Origin: JBKBUF01 sp046290815
Lineage (GTDB): Bacteria; Bacteroidota; Bacteroidia; Cytophagales; Cytophagaceae
DNA length: 64,000 nucleotides
Reading direction: 5' to 3'
Assembly (NCBI GenBank): GCA_046290815.1
Contig: JBKBUF010000007.1
Coordinates: forward strand, 1 to 64,000
Positions 32,901-42,971 of the stretch are shown one piece after another. Under the pieces are notes generated by a model, which had not been told where the DNA came from, made no database searches, and worked only from the letters and a program-made list of their open reading frames with translations. The translations under genes were made by a program, and so were the position numbers. Every line of letters begins with the position of its first letter. Position 1 is the stretch's first letter.

Positions 32901-34487
32901 CTACATTATATATAAAATCCTGGGTACAATTATTTGCATCAGTCACAGTAAGTGTATAGGCACCAGCAGTCACACCGGAAATATCATCGGTGGTTGCACC
33001 GTTAGACCAGGCATAAGAGTAAGGAGCAGTACCACCGTTTACAGAAGTGATATCGATAGCTCCGTTGTTACCTCCGTTACAGCTTGCATCAGTGATACTG
33101 GCAGTAGTGGTTATCGCCGCAGGCTGGTTAATGGTAAAGCTGAAATCCTGTTGACAATTGTTGTTGTCTCTTACAGTAACGGTATAGTTATTTGCAGTAA
33201 CGTTGCTGATGTTTTGAGTGGTTGCACCATTTGACCATGTAAAGGTAAAAGGAGCAGTACCACCGGTTACAGAGGTTAAGGTGATGGCTCCGTCTGTGCC
33301 TCCATTGCAGGTTACTTGAGTTAAATCTTCAGTTACAGCAATAAGAGCCGGTTCAAAGATGTCAAAGTTGAAAGATGCGGTACAAAGATTTGCATCAGAA
33401 ACAGTAACTGAATAAGCTCCTGGAGCAAGGTTTGAAATATCCTGAGTCGTTTCTGCGTTTGACCATGCAAATGTATAAGGTGCAGTTCCACCATTTAACT
33501 GAGTAAGTGTTATTGCTCCGTTGTCAGCACCATTACATGTTGAACTGTCTGTATCAGCCACTACTGAAATAGGAGCAGGTTGATTAATGGTAAAAGATGC
33601 AACTGTAAAGCAATTAAAAGCATCTGTAATAGTTACGGAATAAGAACCTGCTGTAAGTCCGCTTACAGAGTTAGCGGTAGAATTGTCGAACCATTCAAAG
33701 GTGTGAGGGGCAGTACCGCCCGAAACCGAATTGATGGTAATTGCCCCGTTGTTTCCTCCCGGACAGCTAACATGTGATAATGTAGCGTCAGGATTTAAGG
33801 CAGCCGGTTCATCTACATTATATACAAAATTCTGTGTACAATTATTAGCATCTGTAACTGTAAGAGTATAGGCACCGGCAGTCAGACCGGAAATGTCATC
33901 AGTGGTTGCACCGTTTGACCAGTCATAAGAATAAGGAGCAGTACCACCGTTTACAGAAGTGATATCGATAGCTCCGTTGTTTCCTCCGTTACAGCTTGCA
34001 TCAGTGATGCTGGCTGTAGTAGTAATCGCATCAGGCTGGTTGATGGTAAAACTGAAATCCTGTTGACAATTGTTGTTGTCTCTTACAGTAACAGTATAGT
34101 TATTGGCAGTTACGTTGCTGATATTTTGTGTGGTTGCACCATTTGACCATGTAAAGGTATAAGGGGCAGTGCCACCGGTTACAGATGTTAAGGTGATGGC
34201 TCCGTTAGAACCATTGTTGCAGGTTACATGAGTTAAACTTTCAGTTACAGCAATAAGTGACGGTTCGGTAATATTAAAGTTGAATGTACCGGTGCAAAGA
34301 TTGGCATCGGTAATGGTAACAGAATAAAGTCCCGGAGCAAGTCCTGAAATGTTTTGTGTGTTTGCTCCGTTAGACCATGCGAAAGTGTAAGGAGCTGTGC
34401 CACCACTTACAGTGTTCAGGTTAATGCTTCCGTTGTTACTTCCGTTACAACTTGCATTGTTGACAGTTGAAGTAGTGGAGATAACTG
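29998..34487 (-). CDS. giant SprB-repeat T9SS cargo protein, C-terminal part (3' of the assembly gap)
   Basis: The reading frame runs from the N gap to the stop at 29998, about 1496 residues. It is the continuation of the gene at 34588-38194. It holds some eleven close SprB repeats of about 75 residues (pattern SCNGGNNGAI..GGTAPYxxxWSNGATTxxISGL.AGxYxVTVTDxNxC), one Ig-like segment (GPLTGTASANPSNICPG), then about six more divergent repeats. The last ~75 residues, from LFTPNNDDSNDYFKI to YKGWVEIMR with VFNRWGSRVYE and WDGSGLPDGVYYY, form the gliding-motility-associated type B sorting domain (CHU_C/TIGR04131). The protein is therefore expected to be exported by T9SS and displayed at the cell surface, as an adhesin-like, SprB-related protein. 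The 28 residues read before the N run in the raw frame are an artefact of gap length. Confidence 0.88.
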
Positions 34488-37330
34488 NNNNNNNNNNNNN
34501 NNNNNNNNNNNNNNNNNNNNNNNNNNNNNNNNNNNNNNNNNNNNNNNNNNNNNNNNNNNNNNNNNNNNNNNNNNNNNNNNNNNNNNNTTGCATTGTTGAC
34601 AGTTGAAGTAGTGGAGATAACTGCAGGTTCGGTAACATTGAAAGAGAAGTTTCTCTGGCACAGATTTGCATCAGTAATCGTTACAGAATAAGTGCCTGCA
34701 GTAAGCCCAGAAATATCTTCACTTGTTTGTCCGCCTGCCCATAAGAAAGTATAAGGTGCTGTACCACCTGAAGGAGTGATATCAATCGCTCCGTTATTTC
34801 CGCCATTACAGCTTACGTTGGTAATATTAGCCACTGCGTTTATAGCTACAGGTTGACCAACATTGTAATTGAATGTAGCAGTACAATTATTACCATCTGT
34901 AACTGTAAGTGTATAAGCACCTGCATTCAGGCCTGAAATGTCATCAGTATTGGCACCGTTAGACCATGCATAAGAATAAGGAGCAGTACCACCGTTCACA
35001 GAAGTGATATCGATAGCTCCGTTGTTACCTCCGTTACAGCTTGCATCAGTGATACTGGCAGTAGTGGTTATCGCCGCAGGCTGGTTGATGGTAAAATTGA
35101 AATCCTGCTGACAATTGTTGTTGTCTCTTACAGTAACGGTATAGTTATTGGCAGTTAGGTTGCTGATATTTTGTGTGGTTGCACCATTTGACCATGTAAA
35201 GGTATAAGGAGCAGTACCACCGGTTACAGATGTTAAGGTGATGGCTCCGTTAGAACCATTGTTGCAGGTTACATGAGTTAAACTTTCAGTTACAGCAATA
35301 AGTGCCGGTTCGGTAATATTAAAGTTGAATGTACCGGTGCAAAGATTGGCATCGGTAATGGTAACAGAATAAGGTCCCGGAGCAAGTCCTGAAATGTTTT
35401 GAGTATTAGCACCGTTAGACCATGCGAAAGTGTAAGGAGCTGTGCCACCACTTACAGTGTTCAGGTTAATGCTTCCGTTGTTACTTCCGTTACAACTTGC
35501 ATTGTTGACAGTTGAAGTAGTGGAGATAACTGCAGGTTCGGTAACATTGAAAGAGAAGTTTCTCTGGCACAGATTTGCATCAGTAATCGTTACAGAATAA
35601 GTGCCTGCAGTAAGCCCTGAAATATCTTCACTTGTTTGTCCGCCTGCCCATAAGAAAGTATAAGGTGCTGTACCACCTGAAGGAGTGATATCAATCGCTC
35701 CGTTATTTCCGCCGTTACAGCTTACGTTGGTAATATTAGCCACTGCGTTTATAGCTACAGGTTGACCAACATTGTAATTGAATGTAGCAGTACAATTATT
35801 TGCATCAGTTACAGTAAGAGTATAGGCACCGGCAGTTACACCGGAAATATCATCGGTGGTTGCACCGTTAGACCAGGCATAAGAGTAAGGAGCTGTACCA
35901 CCGCTTACAGAAGTGATATCAATCGCTCCGTTGTTTCCACCGTTACAGCTTGCATCAGTGATACTGGCAGTAGTGGTTATCGCCGTAGGTTGGTTAATGG
36001 TAAAGCTGAAATCCTGTTGACAATTGTTATTGTCTCTTACAGTAACGGTATAGTTATTGGCAGTTACGTTGCTGATATTTTGTGTGGTTGCACCATTTGA
36101 CCATGTAAAGGTATAAGGGGCAGTGCCACCGGTTACAGATGTTAAGATGATGGCTCCGTTAGAACCATTGTTGCAGGTTACATGAGTTAAACTTTCAGTT
36201 ACAGCAATAAGTGCCGGTTCGGTAATATTAAAGTTGAATGTACCGGTGCAAAGATTGGCATCGGTAATGGTAACAGAATAAGGTCCCGGAGCAAGTCCTG
36301 AAATGTTTTGAGTATTAGCACCGTTAGACCATGCGAAAGTGTAAGGAGCTGTGCCACCACTTACAGTGTTCAGGTTAATGCTTCCGTTGTTACTTCCGTT
36401 ACAACTTGCATTGTTGACAGTTGAAGTAGTGGAGATAACTGCAGGTTCGGTAACATTGAAAGAGAAGTTTCTCTGGCACAGATTTGCATCAGTAATCGTT
36501 ACAGAATAAGTGCCTGCAGTAAGCCCTAGAATATCTTCACTTGTTTGTCCGCCTGCCCATAAGAAAGTATAAGGTGCTGTACCGCCTGAAGGAGTGATAT
36601 CAATCGCTCCGTTATTTCCGCCGTTACAGCTTACGTTGGTAATAGAGCTGCTTGCTGAGATAGGAGCAGGTTGTGTTACGTTAAATGTATTGGCTGAAGA
36701 GCAGTTATTTGCATCAGTGATAGTTACGGTGTAAGAACCGGCAGTTAGCGAATTAATATTCTGTGTCGTTGCTCCATTGGACCATAAATAACTATAAGGA
36801 GCAAGGCCCCCCGAAACAGAAGTTAAATTTATGCTTCCGTTATTTCCGTTATTGCAAGTGACATTTGTTATGTTAGCAGTCGCTGTGATTGGTAGTGGTT
36901 CAGTTATAGTAAAACTGAAGTTACGGGTACATGTATTTGCATCGGTAATGGTAACATTGTATGATCCTGCTGTTAATCCTGAAATGTTTTGACTTGTACT
37001 TCCGTTACTCCATAAATAGGAATAAGGTGGAGTTCCACCTGTTACCGGATTTATTGAAATTGCCCCGTTTGAGCCGGCATTACATGAGACATTGGTTACA
37101 GAACTTGTAATACTTATCGGAGGAGGTTCTGTAATCGTAAAATTAAACGTGTTAGTACAATTGATAGCGTCTGTGATAGTAAGTGAATAACTTCCTGCCG
37201 TCACTCCGCCAAGGTTTTGACTTGTGGCTCCATTTGACCATAAATAGGAGTAGGGTGGAATTCCTCCTGTTACTGAATTAATGTTCACACCTCCGTTAGA
37301 TCCCCCGTTACAGCTTACATAGTTTATAGT
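30000..37330 (-). repeat. SprB-repeat array with a 909-bp higher-order period
   Basis: About 23 close repeats of roughly 75 codons plus several degenerate ones. In the 5' half, four repeats form a super-unit: the same 36-mer occurs at 34588, 35497 and 36406, spaced exactly 909 bp (303 codons). In the 3' half, equivalent points at 32391 and 33303 are 912 bp apart. This indicates amplification of four-repeat blocks. Confidence 0.85.
34488..34587. other. assembly gap (100 N) inside the SprB-repeat gene
   Basis: Exactly 100 N, the conventional size for an unknown gap. The last 36 bases before it (34452-34487) and the first 36 after it (34588-34623) are identical, so the two contigs overlap or whole repeat blocks are missing. 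Joining them on the 36-mer restores one frame. Confidence 0.97.
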
Positions 37331-38194
37331 TGAAGTAATTGCTATTGGTTGTGCAACTGTTACATTTAAAGTATGTATATCTTGGCATGATGTATTGAAT
37401 GCTCTTAAAGTTACTGTATATGTTCCAGGTGCTGCATAAGTATGAGTTGGGTTTGCCGATGTAGATGTGTTACCATCTCCAAAGTTCCATTGGTAGGACA
37501 GAGGCATTCCTGGTTGTCCTGTTGAATTATTAGTGAAACTTATAGATGATCCAGAACAAACAGGATTAGGGTTTGCAGTAAAGTCTGCATTGATATCCAA
37601 AAAAGTTACTGCGTCAGGTAAGTTATTTTGATTGAATCTTATTCTGAAGTTTGCTCCTGGAAATTCAAAAGCATCAACAATTAACGAATAAGTTCTTCCT
37701 GCAGTTAGATTTATAGTGTTTTCCCATGGATTGTTAAAAATATTACAAGTACCTGTCCAGGAAGCTCTGTTGATGGACGAGATACCTGTAGAAGTATTAC
37801 AATCATTACTGAAATTACAAGCCACCAGGTTTGCATTACTAATCGTACCGCATCCACCGGTAACATCAAACAACATCCAATCCCAGTCGTTTCTTATGCT
37901 CCCATTAAACGGTGTAAGTATGAATTCAAAAGAACCGGATGTTGCAACTGTAAAGGTGTACCAGAACGGCCAGATTTCACCTTTGCTCCAACAACCTGGG
38001 GTGGCAGAACCTGCTCCTACCTGTTGTGCACCTGCTGAATGTCCAAAATAAATGGTATCTTCTATTGTTACACTGGTATTACAAACTAATGCTGCTGTCT
38101 GGCAATCCCCTCCACCCATTGGAATAGTCTGAGCTTTCAGATTCTGAAAAACTGAAAGCGTAAAAAATAACGATATGACGAAAAAAAGTCTCAT
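34588..38194 (-). CDS. giant SprB-repeat T9SS cargo protein, N-terminal part (5' of the assembly gap)
   Basis: It starts MRLFFVISLFFTLSVFQNLKA (signal peptide). Residues about 23-200 form a beta-rich N-terminal domain with paired cysteines (GGGDCQTAALVC, WDWMLFDVTGGCG) common in surface proteins of Bacteroidota, then a PKD domain at about 203-280 (SYQWNFGDGNTSTSANPTHTY), then twelve full SprB repeats and the start of a thirteenth up to the gap. With the part at 29998-34487, and after removing 100 N and the 36-base overlap, the coding length is 8061 bases, an exact multiple of three, giving at least 2686 residues. SprB of Flavobacterium is a mobile surface adhesin for gliding; a similar role here is inference. 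Standalone gene with a long AT-rich upstream region. Confidence 0.9.
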
Positions 38195-38605
38195 TCTGAA
38201 TTCTACCCTGGCTGATTTGTACTTTTTATATATTATTAAATTATTTTATATAATTATTTATATTTTACGATTTTAGAATGTATTCAATCGTTATTCAGAT
38301 AAAAGTTTGTATTTCTTCGATTAAAATGTTTATCCACAAGCGCCTCGTTCTAAATATCTAATATCGCGAATTGTTCTAAATATTTATTTTTCTCTATTTA
38401 TACGCCCATTTACTTTACCGGGTTGTTAATTCATATAATTTTCCGAATATTTAATGCCACTATTTGATCAAATTCAAAAAAAAATGTTGTATTTTTTTTA
38501 TAATTTGGAAGATTCAGACATTTTTATAATTGTACTTTTATAATTTGTTTCTTTTTGTAAATTTGCTTCCCTTAAAAGGATTTTAACCTAATTAAATTTT
38601 GACCT
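38195..38605. other. 411-bp AT-rich divergent intergenic region
   Basis: Lies between the SprB-repeat gene (minus) and aconitase (plus). It contains the direct repeat GTTCTAAATAT at 38347-38357 and 38373-38383 (26 bp, about 2.5 helical turns apart) and the aconitase -7 element at 38558. No credible ORF; the longest is 27 codons. Confidence 0.6.
38558..38565 (+). promoter_or_regulatory. -7 promoter element for aconitase
   Basis: TAAATTTG matches TAnnTTTG exactly, 40 bp before the start codon. The -33 region has no TTTG at the proper distance. Confidence 0.45.
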
Positions 38606-40873
38606 ATGGCATTTGACTTCGAAATGATCAAGGCTGTTTACTCGCGATTTGGAGAAAGAGTGGAGGCAGCAAAAAAAGTGGTTGGCAGACCCTTAACCTT
38701 AACCGAAAAAATTCTTTATGCCCATCTTTTTGATGGTACTCCTACAAAAGCATTCGAGAGGGGAAAAACTTATGTTGACTTTGCTCCGGATAGAGTGGCT
38801 ATGCAGGATGCAACTGCACAGATGGCACTTTTACAATTCATGTCGGCAGGTAAGAAGAAAGTCGCTGTGCCTTCTACAGTACATTGTGATCACCTGATTC
38901 AGGCTGAAGAAGGTGCAAAAAAGGATCTTGAAGTTGCCAATAAAGTCAATAAAGAAGTATATGATTTTCTTGCTTCTGTTTCCAATAAATATGGTATAGG
39001 ATTCTGGAAACCCGGTGCTGGAATTATTCACCAGGTTGTTATAGAAAATTATGCTTTCCCTGGTGGAATGATGATCGGTACCGATTCTCATACTCCAAAT
39101 GCAGGTGGATTAGGAATGGTTGCAATTGGTGTGGGTGGTGCTGATGCTGTGGACGTGATGGCTGGTATGCCATGGGAATTAAAATTTCCTAAACTGATCG
39201 GGGTTAAATTGACAGGTAAGCTGAATGGATGGGCATCTCCCAAAGATGTGATTCTGAAAGTTGCAGGAATTCTTACTGTAAGCGGTGGTACCGGTGCTAT
39301 TGTTGAATATTTTGGCGAAGGTGCTGAAAGCATGAGCTGTACCGGAAAAGGAACTATCTGTAATATGGGTGCTGAAATAGGTGCTACAACTTCTGTGTTT
39401 GCTTATGACGCAGCAATGAAGAGATACCTGGAGGCTACCAACAGAGCAGATGTTGCTGCTGAAGCTGATAAAGTTGCCAAATACCTGAGAGCTGATGATG
39501 AAGTATACAAAGATCCTTCTAAATTCTTTGATCAGTTAATTGAAATAAACCTAAGTGAACTTGAGCCTCATGTTAACGGACCTTTTACTCCGGATTTGGC
39601 TTGGCCAATAAGCAAATTTGCGGATGCTGTTAAGGAAAAAGGATGGCCTGCGGAACTTGAGGTAGGACTGATCGGAAGCTGTACCAATTCTTCTTATGAA
39701 GATATTACTAGAGCTGCTTCTGTTGCACAACAGGCACAAAGCAAAAAGTTAAAAGTTAAATCTGAGTATACAGTTACTCCGGGATCTGAATTGGTAAGAT
39801 ATACAACCGAAAGAGATGGCCTGCTTAAAGTGTTTGAAAATATCGGAGGAGTAGTAATGGCAAATGCATGCGGACCATGCATAGGACAATGGGCAAGACA
39901 TACTAAAGATCCTAATAAGAAAAATTCTATTATAACTTCTTTTAACAGAAACTTTGCAAAAAGAAACGATGGTAATGCAAATACTCATGCATTCGTTGCT
40001 TCTCCTGAAATAGTTACTGCATTATCAATTGCCGGTTCTTTAACATTTAATCCTTTAAAAGATAAATTGGTTAATGAAGACGGTAAAGAAGTAATGCTTG
40101 ATGAACCAAAAGGTGTTGAACTTCCTCCAAAGGGATTTGCAGTAGAAGATGCAGGATATATTGCACCAGCTGTAGATGGAAGCAAAGTGCAGGTTATTGT
40201 AGATCCTAAATCTGACAGACTTCAGTTACTTGAGGCTTTCACTCCTTGGGAAGGAACAGATCTCAAAGGTTTAAAACTGCTTATCAAAGCTAAAGGTAAA
40301 TGTACAACTGACCATATTTCAATGGCTGGTCCGTGGTTGAAATACAGAGGTCACCTTGACAATATCTCCAACAACCTTCTAATCGGAGCAGTTAATGCTT
40401 ACAATGAAGCAACCAATAAAGTAAAAAATCAATTGTCAGGTGAATATGGTGAAGTTCCTGCAACTGCAAGAGCTTACAAAGCAAAAGGAATCGGTTCTGT
40501 AGTGGTAGGGGATACTAACTATGGTGAAGGTTCTTCAAGAGAGCATGCTGCAATGGAGCCTCGTCATTTAGGTGTAAGAGCTATAATTGTAAAATCATTT
40601 GCGAGAATTCACGAAACCAATCTTAAGAAACAGGGTATGCTTGCTCTTACCTTTGCAAATCCTGCTGACTATGATAAAATACAGGAAGATGATTCTATAG
40701 ATATTTTAGGTTTAACAACCTTTAGTCCTAACACTCCGCTTACTGTAGTATTGAATCATAAGAACGGTTCCAAAGATGAAATTAAAGTAAACCATACTTA
40801 TAACGAAGCTCAGATTGAGTGGTTCAAAGCAGGATCGGCATTAAATCTGGCAGGGCAGAAGGAGAAAGCTTGA
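38606..40873 (+). CDS. aconitate hydratase (mitochondrial-type)
   Basis: TCA-cycle enzyme interconverting citrate and isocitrate. 755 residues. Substrate and cluster regions include PSTVHCDHLIQAEEGA, GTDSHTPNAGGLGM, the Fe-S ligands in IGSCTNSSYEDITR and ANACGPCIGQW, and the C-terminal swivel domain KGKCTTDHISMAGPW and GDTNYGEGSSREHAAMEPRH. Length and motifs fit the mitochondrial/eukaryotic-like aconitase used by Bacteroidota rather than AcnB. Single-gene unit with terminator. Confidence 0.95.
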   Translation: MAFDFEMIKAVYSRFGERVEAAKKVVGRPLTLTEKILYAHLFDGTPTKAFERGKTYVDFAPDRVAMQDATAQMALLQFMSAGKKKVAVPSTVHCDHLIQAEEGAKKDLEVANKVNKEVYDFLASVSNKYGIGFWKPGAGIIHQVVIENYAFPGGMMIGTDSHTPNAGGLGMVAIGVGGADAVDVMAGMPWELKFPKLIGVKLTGKLNGWASPKDVILKVAGILTVSGGTGAIVEYFGEGAESMSCTGKGTICNMGAEIGATTSVFAYDAAMKRYLEATNRADVAAEADKVAKYLRADDEVYKDPSKFFDQLIEINLSELEPHVNGPFTPDLAWPISKFADAVKEKGWPAELEVGLIGSCTNSSYEDITRAASVAQQAQSKKLKVKSEYTVTPGSELVRYTTERDGLLKVFENIGGVVMANACGPCIGQWARHTKDPNKKNSIITSFNRNFAKRNDGNANTHAFVASPEIVTALSIAGSLTFNPLKDKLVNEDGKEVMLDEPKGVELPPKGFAVEDAGYIAPAVDGSKVQVIVDPKSDRLQLLEAFTPWEGTDLKGLKLLIKAKGKCTTDHISMAGPWLKYRGHLDNISNNLLIGAVNAYNEATNKVKNQLSGEYGEVPATARAYKAKGIGSVVVGDTNYGEGSSREHAAMEPRHLGVRAIIVKSFARIHETNLKKQGMLALTFANPADYDKIQEDDSIDILGLTTFSPNTPLTVVLNHKNGSKDEIKVNHTYNEAQIEWFKAGSALNLAGQKEKA

Positions 40874-40918
40874 TTAGGATTTAATGGATTAATTTGATTA
40901 ATCAGATAGATTAAGATA

Positions 40919-40952
40919 AAAAGCGGAAGGTATTCATACTTTCCGCTTTTTT
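40919..40952 (+). terminator. terminator of aconitase
   Basis: AAAAGCGGAAGG-TATTCATA-CTTTCCGCTTTTTT. It sits at the tip of a much longer imperfect inverted repeat whose arms (about 40873-40915 and 40962-41005) are made of GGATTAAT/ATTAATCC-type words. Confidence 0.88.
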
Positions 40953-41105
40953 ATTTCATTTTTAATCTGAAAATCCATTAATCTGACAAATCTGAATCCA
41001 ATCTGATAAATCCCAATCTTTTAGTCGTCATAATCCTAACCTTTCCCTTTTTCTCCCGTAAAGGTTTATGTTTCAAAATATAGTGTTTAATCTAAATCAT
41101 TCTTT

Positions 41106-41951
41106 ATGAAAAAACTTTTACTAATGTCATTGTTTGCAATGGCGCTTTCAATTTCTAATGCTCAGATAACTTTAGATGGTAGTTTACCTTCTACCGATGA
41201 TTACGCATCCCCTTTTTTATTTAGTAAATTGTCAGTTGGAGAAAAATACGCAATGATGAACCAGGATAATGGGGAATTAAAATTATATAATCTTAATTAT
41301 TCGGTTTTTAAAACAATAGCCTTTCCTACAATTGCGCTTCAGCCTAATGAACGAATAGGATTTAATTTGATAAATGTTTCTGATAAATTATTTGACTCAA
41401 ATAATAAGATAGAATGTTTGGTTGATTTTAATATCCATAATTCAAGTAATTTTACTAATAGATCTTTTGTATATGTGTATGATGAAGATGGAACAGTAGT
41501 GTTTTCTAAAGATTCTGCAACATTAGGGTACGTTGCAATAGGCGGAAATGATGTTGTTGTACAAGGAATTATAAATACTACTAATGGAGCAAAAATGGTA
41601 ATTAAGAATAATAAAAATGCTGATAAATCCATTCAGTTTTATTCCCTTCCCGGCACATTAATGAGTACCAACACCAATCAAAAAATTGACAAAGCAGGTA
41701 TGCTTTCTTATCCTATGCCTAACCCTGCATCAGACATGACTAAAATAGAATTTGAACTACCGGAAGGTGAGAGAATGGGAGAGATACTGGTGTATAATCA
41801 GCAGGGGATACTAATGAAAAGTTATATCGTAGATGATACCTTCGGCTTCCTTATGCTGAACAGTTCAGATCTTTCTGCAGGAACTTATGTGTACCAGATG
41901 AAAGCAGAAAACAGGTTGTCGGAAAGTCAGAAGATGATGGTGATAAAATAG
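41106..41951 (+). CDS. secreted protein with T9SS type A sorting domain, unknown function
   Basis: 281 residues. Signal peptide MKKLLLMSLFAMALSISNA. The middle (about 25-200) is beta-rich without recognised catalytic motif. The last ~75 residues, SYPMPNPASDMTKIEFELPEG, then ILVYNQQGILMKSY and LSAGTYVYQMKAENRLSESQKMMVIK, are a type A sorting domain (TIGR04183, Por secretion system). It is therefore exported across the outer membrane and released or anchored. Function of the N-terminal part unknown. Confidence 0.88.
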   Translation: MKKLLLMSLFAMALSISNAQITLDGSLPSTDDYASPFLFSKLSVGEKYAMMNQDNGELKLYNLNYSVFKTIAFPTIALQPNERIGFNLINVSDKLFDSNNKIECLVDFNIHNSSNFTNRSFVYVYDEDGTVVFSKDSATLGYVAIGGNDVVVQGIINTTNGAKMVIKNNKNADKSIQFYSLPGTLMSTNTNQKIDKAGMLSYPMPNPASDMTKIEFELPEGERMGEILVYNQQGILMKSYIVDDTFGFLMLNSSDLSAGTYVYQMKAENRLSESQKMMVIK

Positions 41952-41985
41952 ATTCGGATTTGCAGATTTTGGGATTAATAAGATT

Positions 41986-42022
41986 AAAAAAGCGGCAAAG
42001 TTAAATTACCTTGCCGCTTTTT
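41986..42022. terminator. bidirectional terminator between the T9SS cargo and lyase genes
   Basis: AAAAAAGCGGCAAAG-N9-CTTGCCGCTTTTT. Long AT-rich arms extend it on both sides (GGATTTGCAGATT... against ...AATCAGACAAATCC), as at the aconitase terminator. Confidence 0.9.
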
Positions 42023-42060
42023 CAATCTTATTAATCTGATCAATCAGACAAATCCCAATC

Positions 42061-42837
42061 CTAGTCGATGTATTTCTCACTCACCACAAAATCATCAAAG
42101 TCAATGTAAGTATCCTCCGGAGAAGCCCAGGTGGTGTCGTTGCCGCCAAAAAATGTGCTGAAGAAAATTCCGTTTATTTTAAGACTATCAGTTTTTCTAA
42201 AAAGCAAATCTCTCTCTTCATGCATTAGGTATCCGTCAATCCAGACTTTTATTATACCGTTGCTTTTATCAGGATCGTTAAGTTTTACCTGGTGCTGTAT
42301 GGTATGCCAGGTACCGTCAGGAAAAGTCCATTTAGCACTGGCTATTTGTGTTCCCCATTGCTTACTGGATGGAAGGTATGCGTACAACTCACCTATTCCT
42401 TCCTGTCTCCACATAAACCTGGTGGAAAATCCATCATAACCGGTAGGGATATTTCCACCGCTGTTTGCTGCGCCTCCATAAAGTCCGGGTAACTTACCAC
42501 CTTTGTTATATTGAAAGTTTTCTTTAAACCTGACTGTGTAACTGAAGTAAAGAGAATCAAACTTCCCCAAATAATTCAGGAACTGTCCGCCACCTATGGG
42601 AGCACCTGAAAAAGAAGTTACATTGGGACTGGCAGATCCTTTGGGAAAATAAGCTCTTAGAAAATAGTTGTTTTTTTCTTTGAGCACTTTAAGGTTTTCC
42701 ATTCCCCATTTTTTGTCATCTTTTAATCCCCATTCCTTTGTCCAATCACCTTCGAAATCCTTTTTCCACTTATAAGGAGTATTGCTTTCTATAAAAATAA
42801 AAGAAGAAAAAATAATTACAGTAAAAAGTCTAGTCAT
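42061..42837 (-). CDS. exported polysaccharide lyase-like protein (PL14 family-like)
   Basis: 258 residues with a signal peptide (MTRLFTVIIFSSFIFIES). The body is a jelly-roll: WKKDFEGDWTKEWG, then YFSYTVRFKENFQYNKGGKLPGLYGG, GYDGFSTRFMWRQEGIGELYAYLPS, DGTWHTIQHQVKLND, and a C-terminal IDFDDFVVSE strand. The KGGKLPGL and GFSTRFMWR motifs and layout are those of PL14-type glucuronan/alginate lyases, which split uronic-acid polysaccharides. The usual length fits. No SusCD pair or other CAZyme is next to it, so it is not in a polysaccharide utilisation locus. It has no T9SS sorting domain, so it probably stays periplasmic. Confidence 0.82.
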   Translation of the reverse strand: MTRLFTVIIFSSFIFIESNTPYKWKKDFEGDWTKEWGLKDDKKWGMENLKVLKEKNNYFLRAYFPKGSASPNVTSFSGAPIGGGQFLNYLGKFDSLYFSYTVRFKENFQYNKGGKLPGLYGGAANSGGNIPTGYDGFSTRFMWRQEGIGELYAYLPSSKQWGTQIASAKWTFPDGTWHTIQHQVKLNDPDKSNGIIKVWIDGYLMHEERDLLFRKTDSLKINGIFFSTFFGGNDTTWASPEDTYIDFDDFVVSEKYID

Positions 42838-42971
42838 AGGTCGGTTAGTATTTATTTTTCAATTATATGTTATGGCATAGTTTTTTTTAGTTAACCCCAT
42901 CTCGATAATCATTATTCTTCATCCCACATCCATTATCCATTACTCTGCATTCACCATTCACCATTCAACAC

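Noticed and set aside
34445..34487. C-terminus of the upstream raw frame after the N gap (SYLHYFNCQQCKL)
   Set aside because: Same cause; joining the contigs on the shared 36-mer keeps the repeat frame open.
34588..34671. 28-residue N-terminus of the raw frame crossing the N gap (MQICARETSLSML)
   Set aside because: It is out of frame with the SprB repeats and results only from the arbitrary 100-N gap length.
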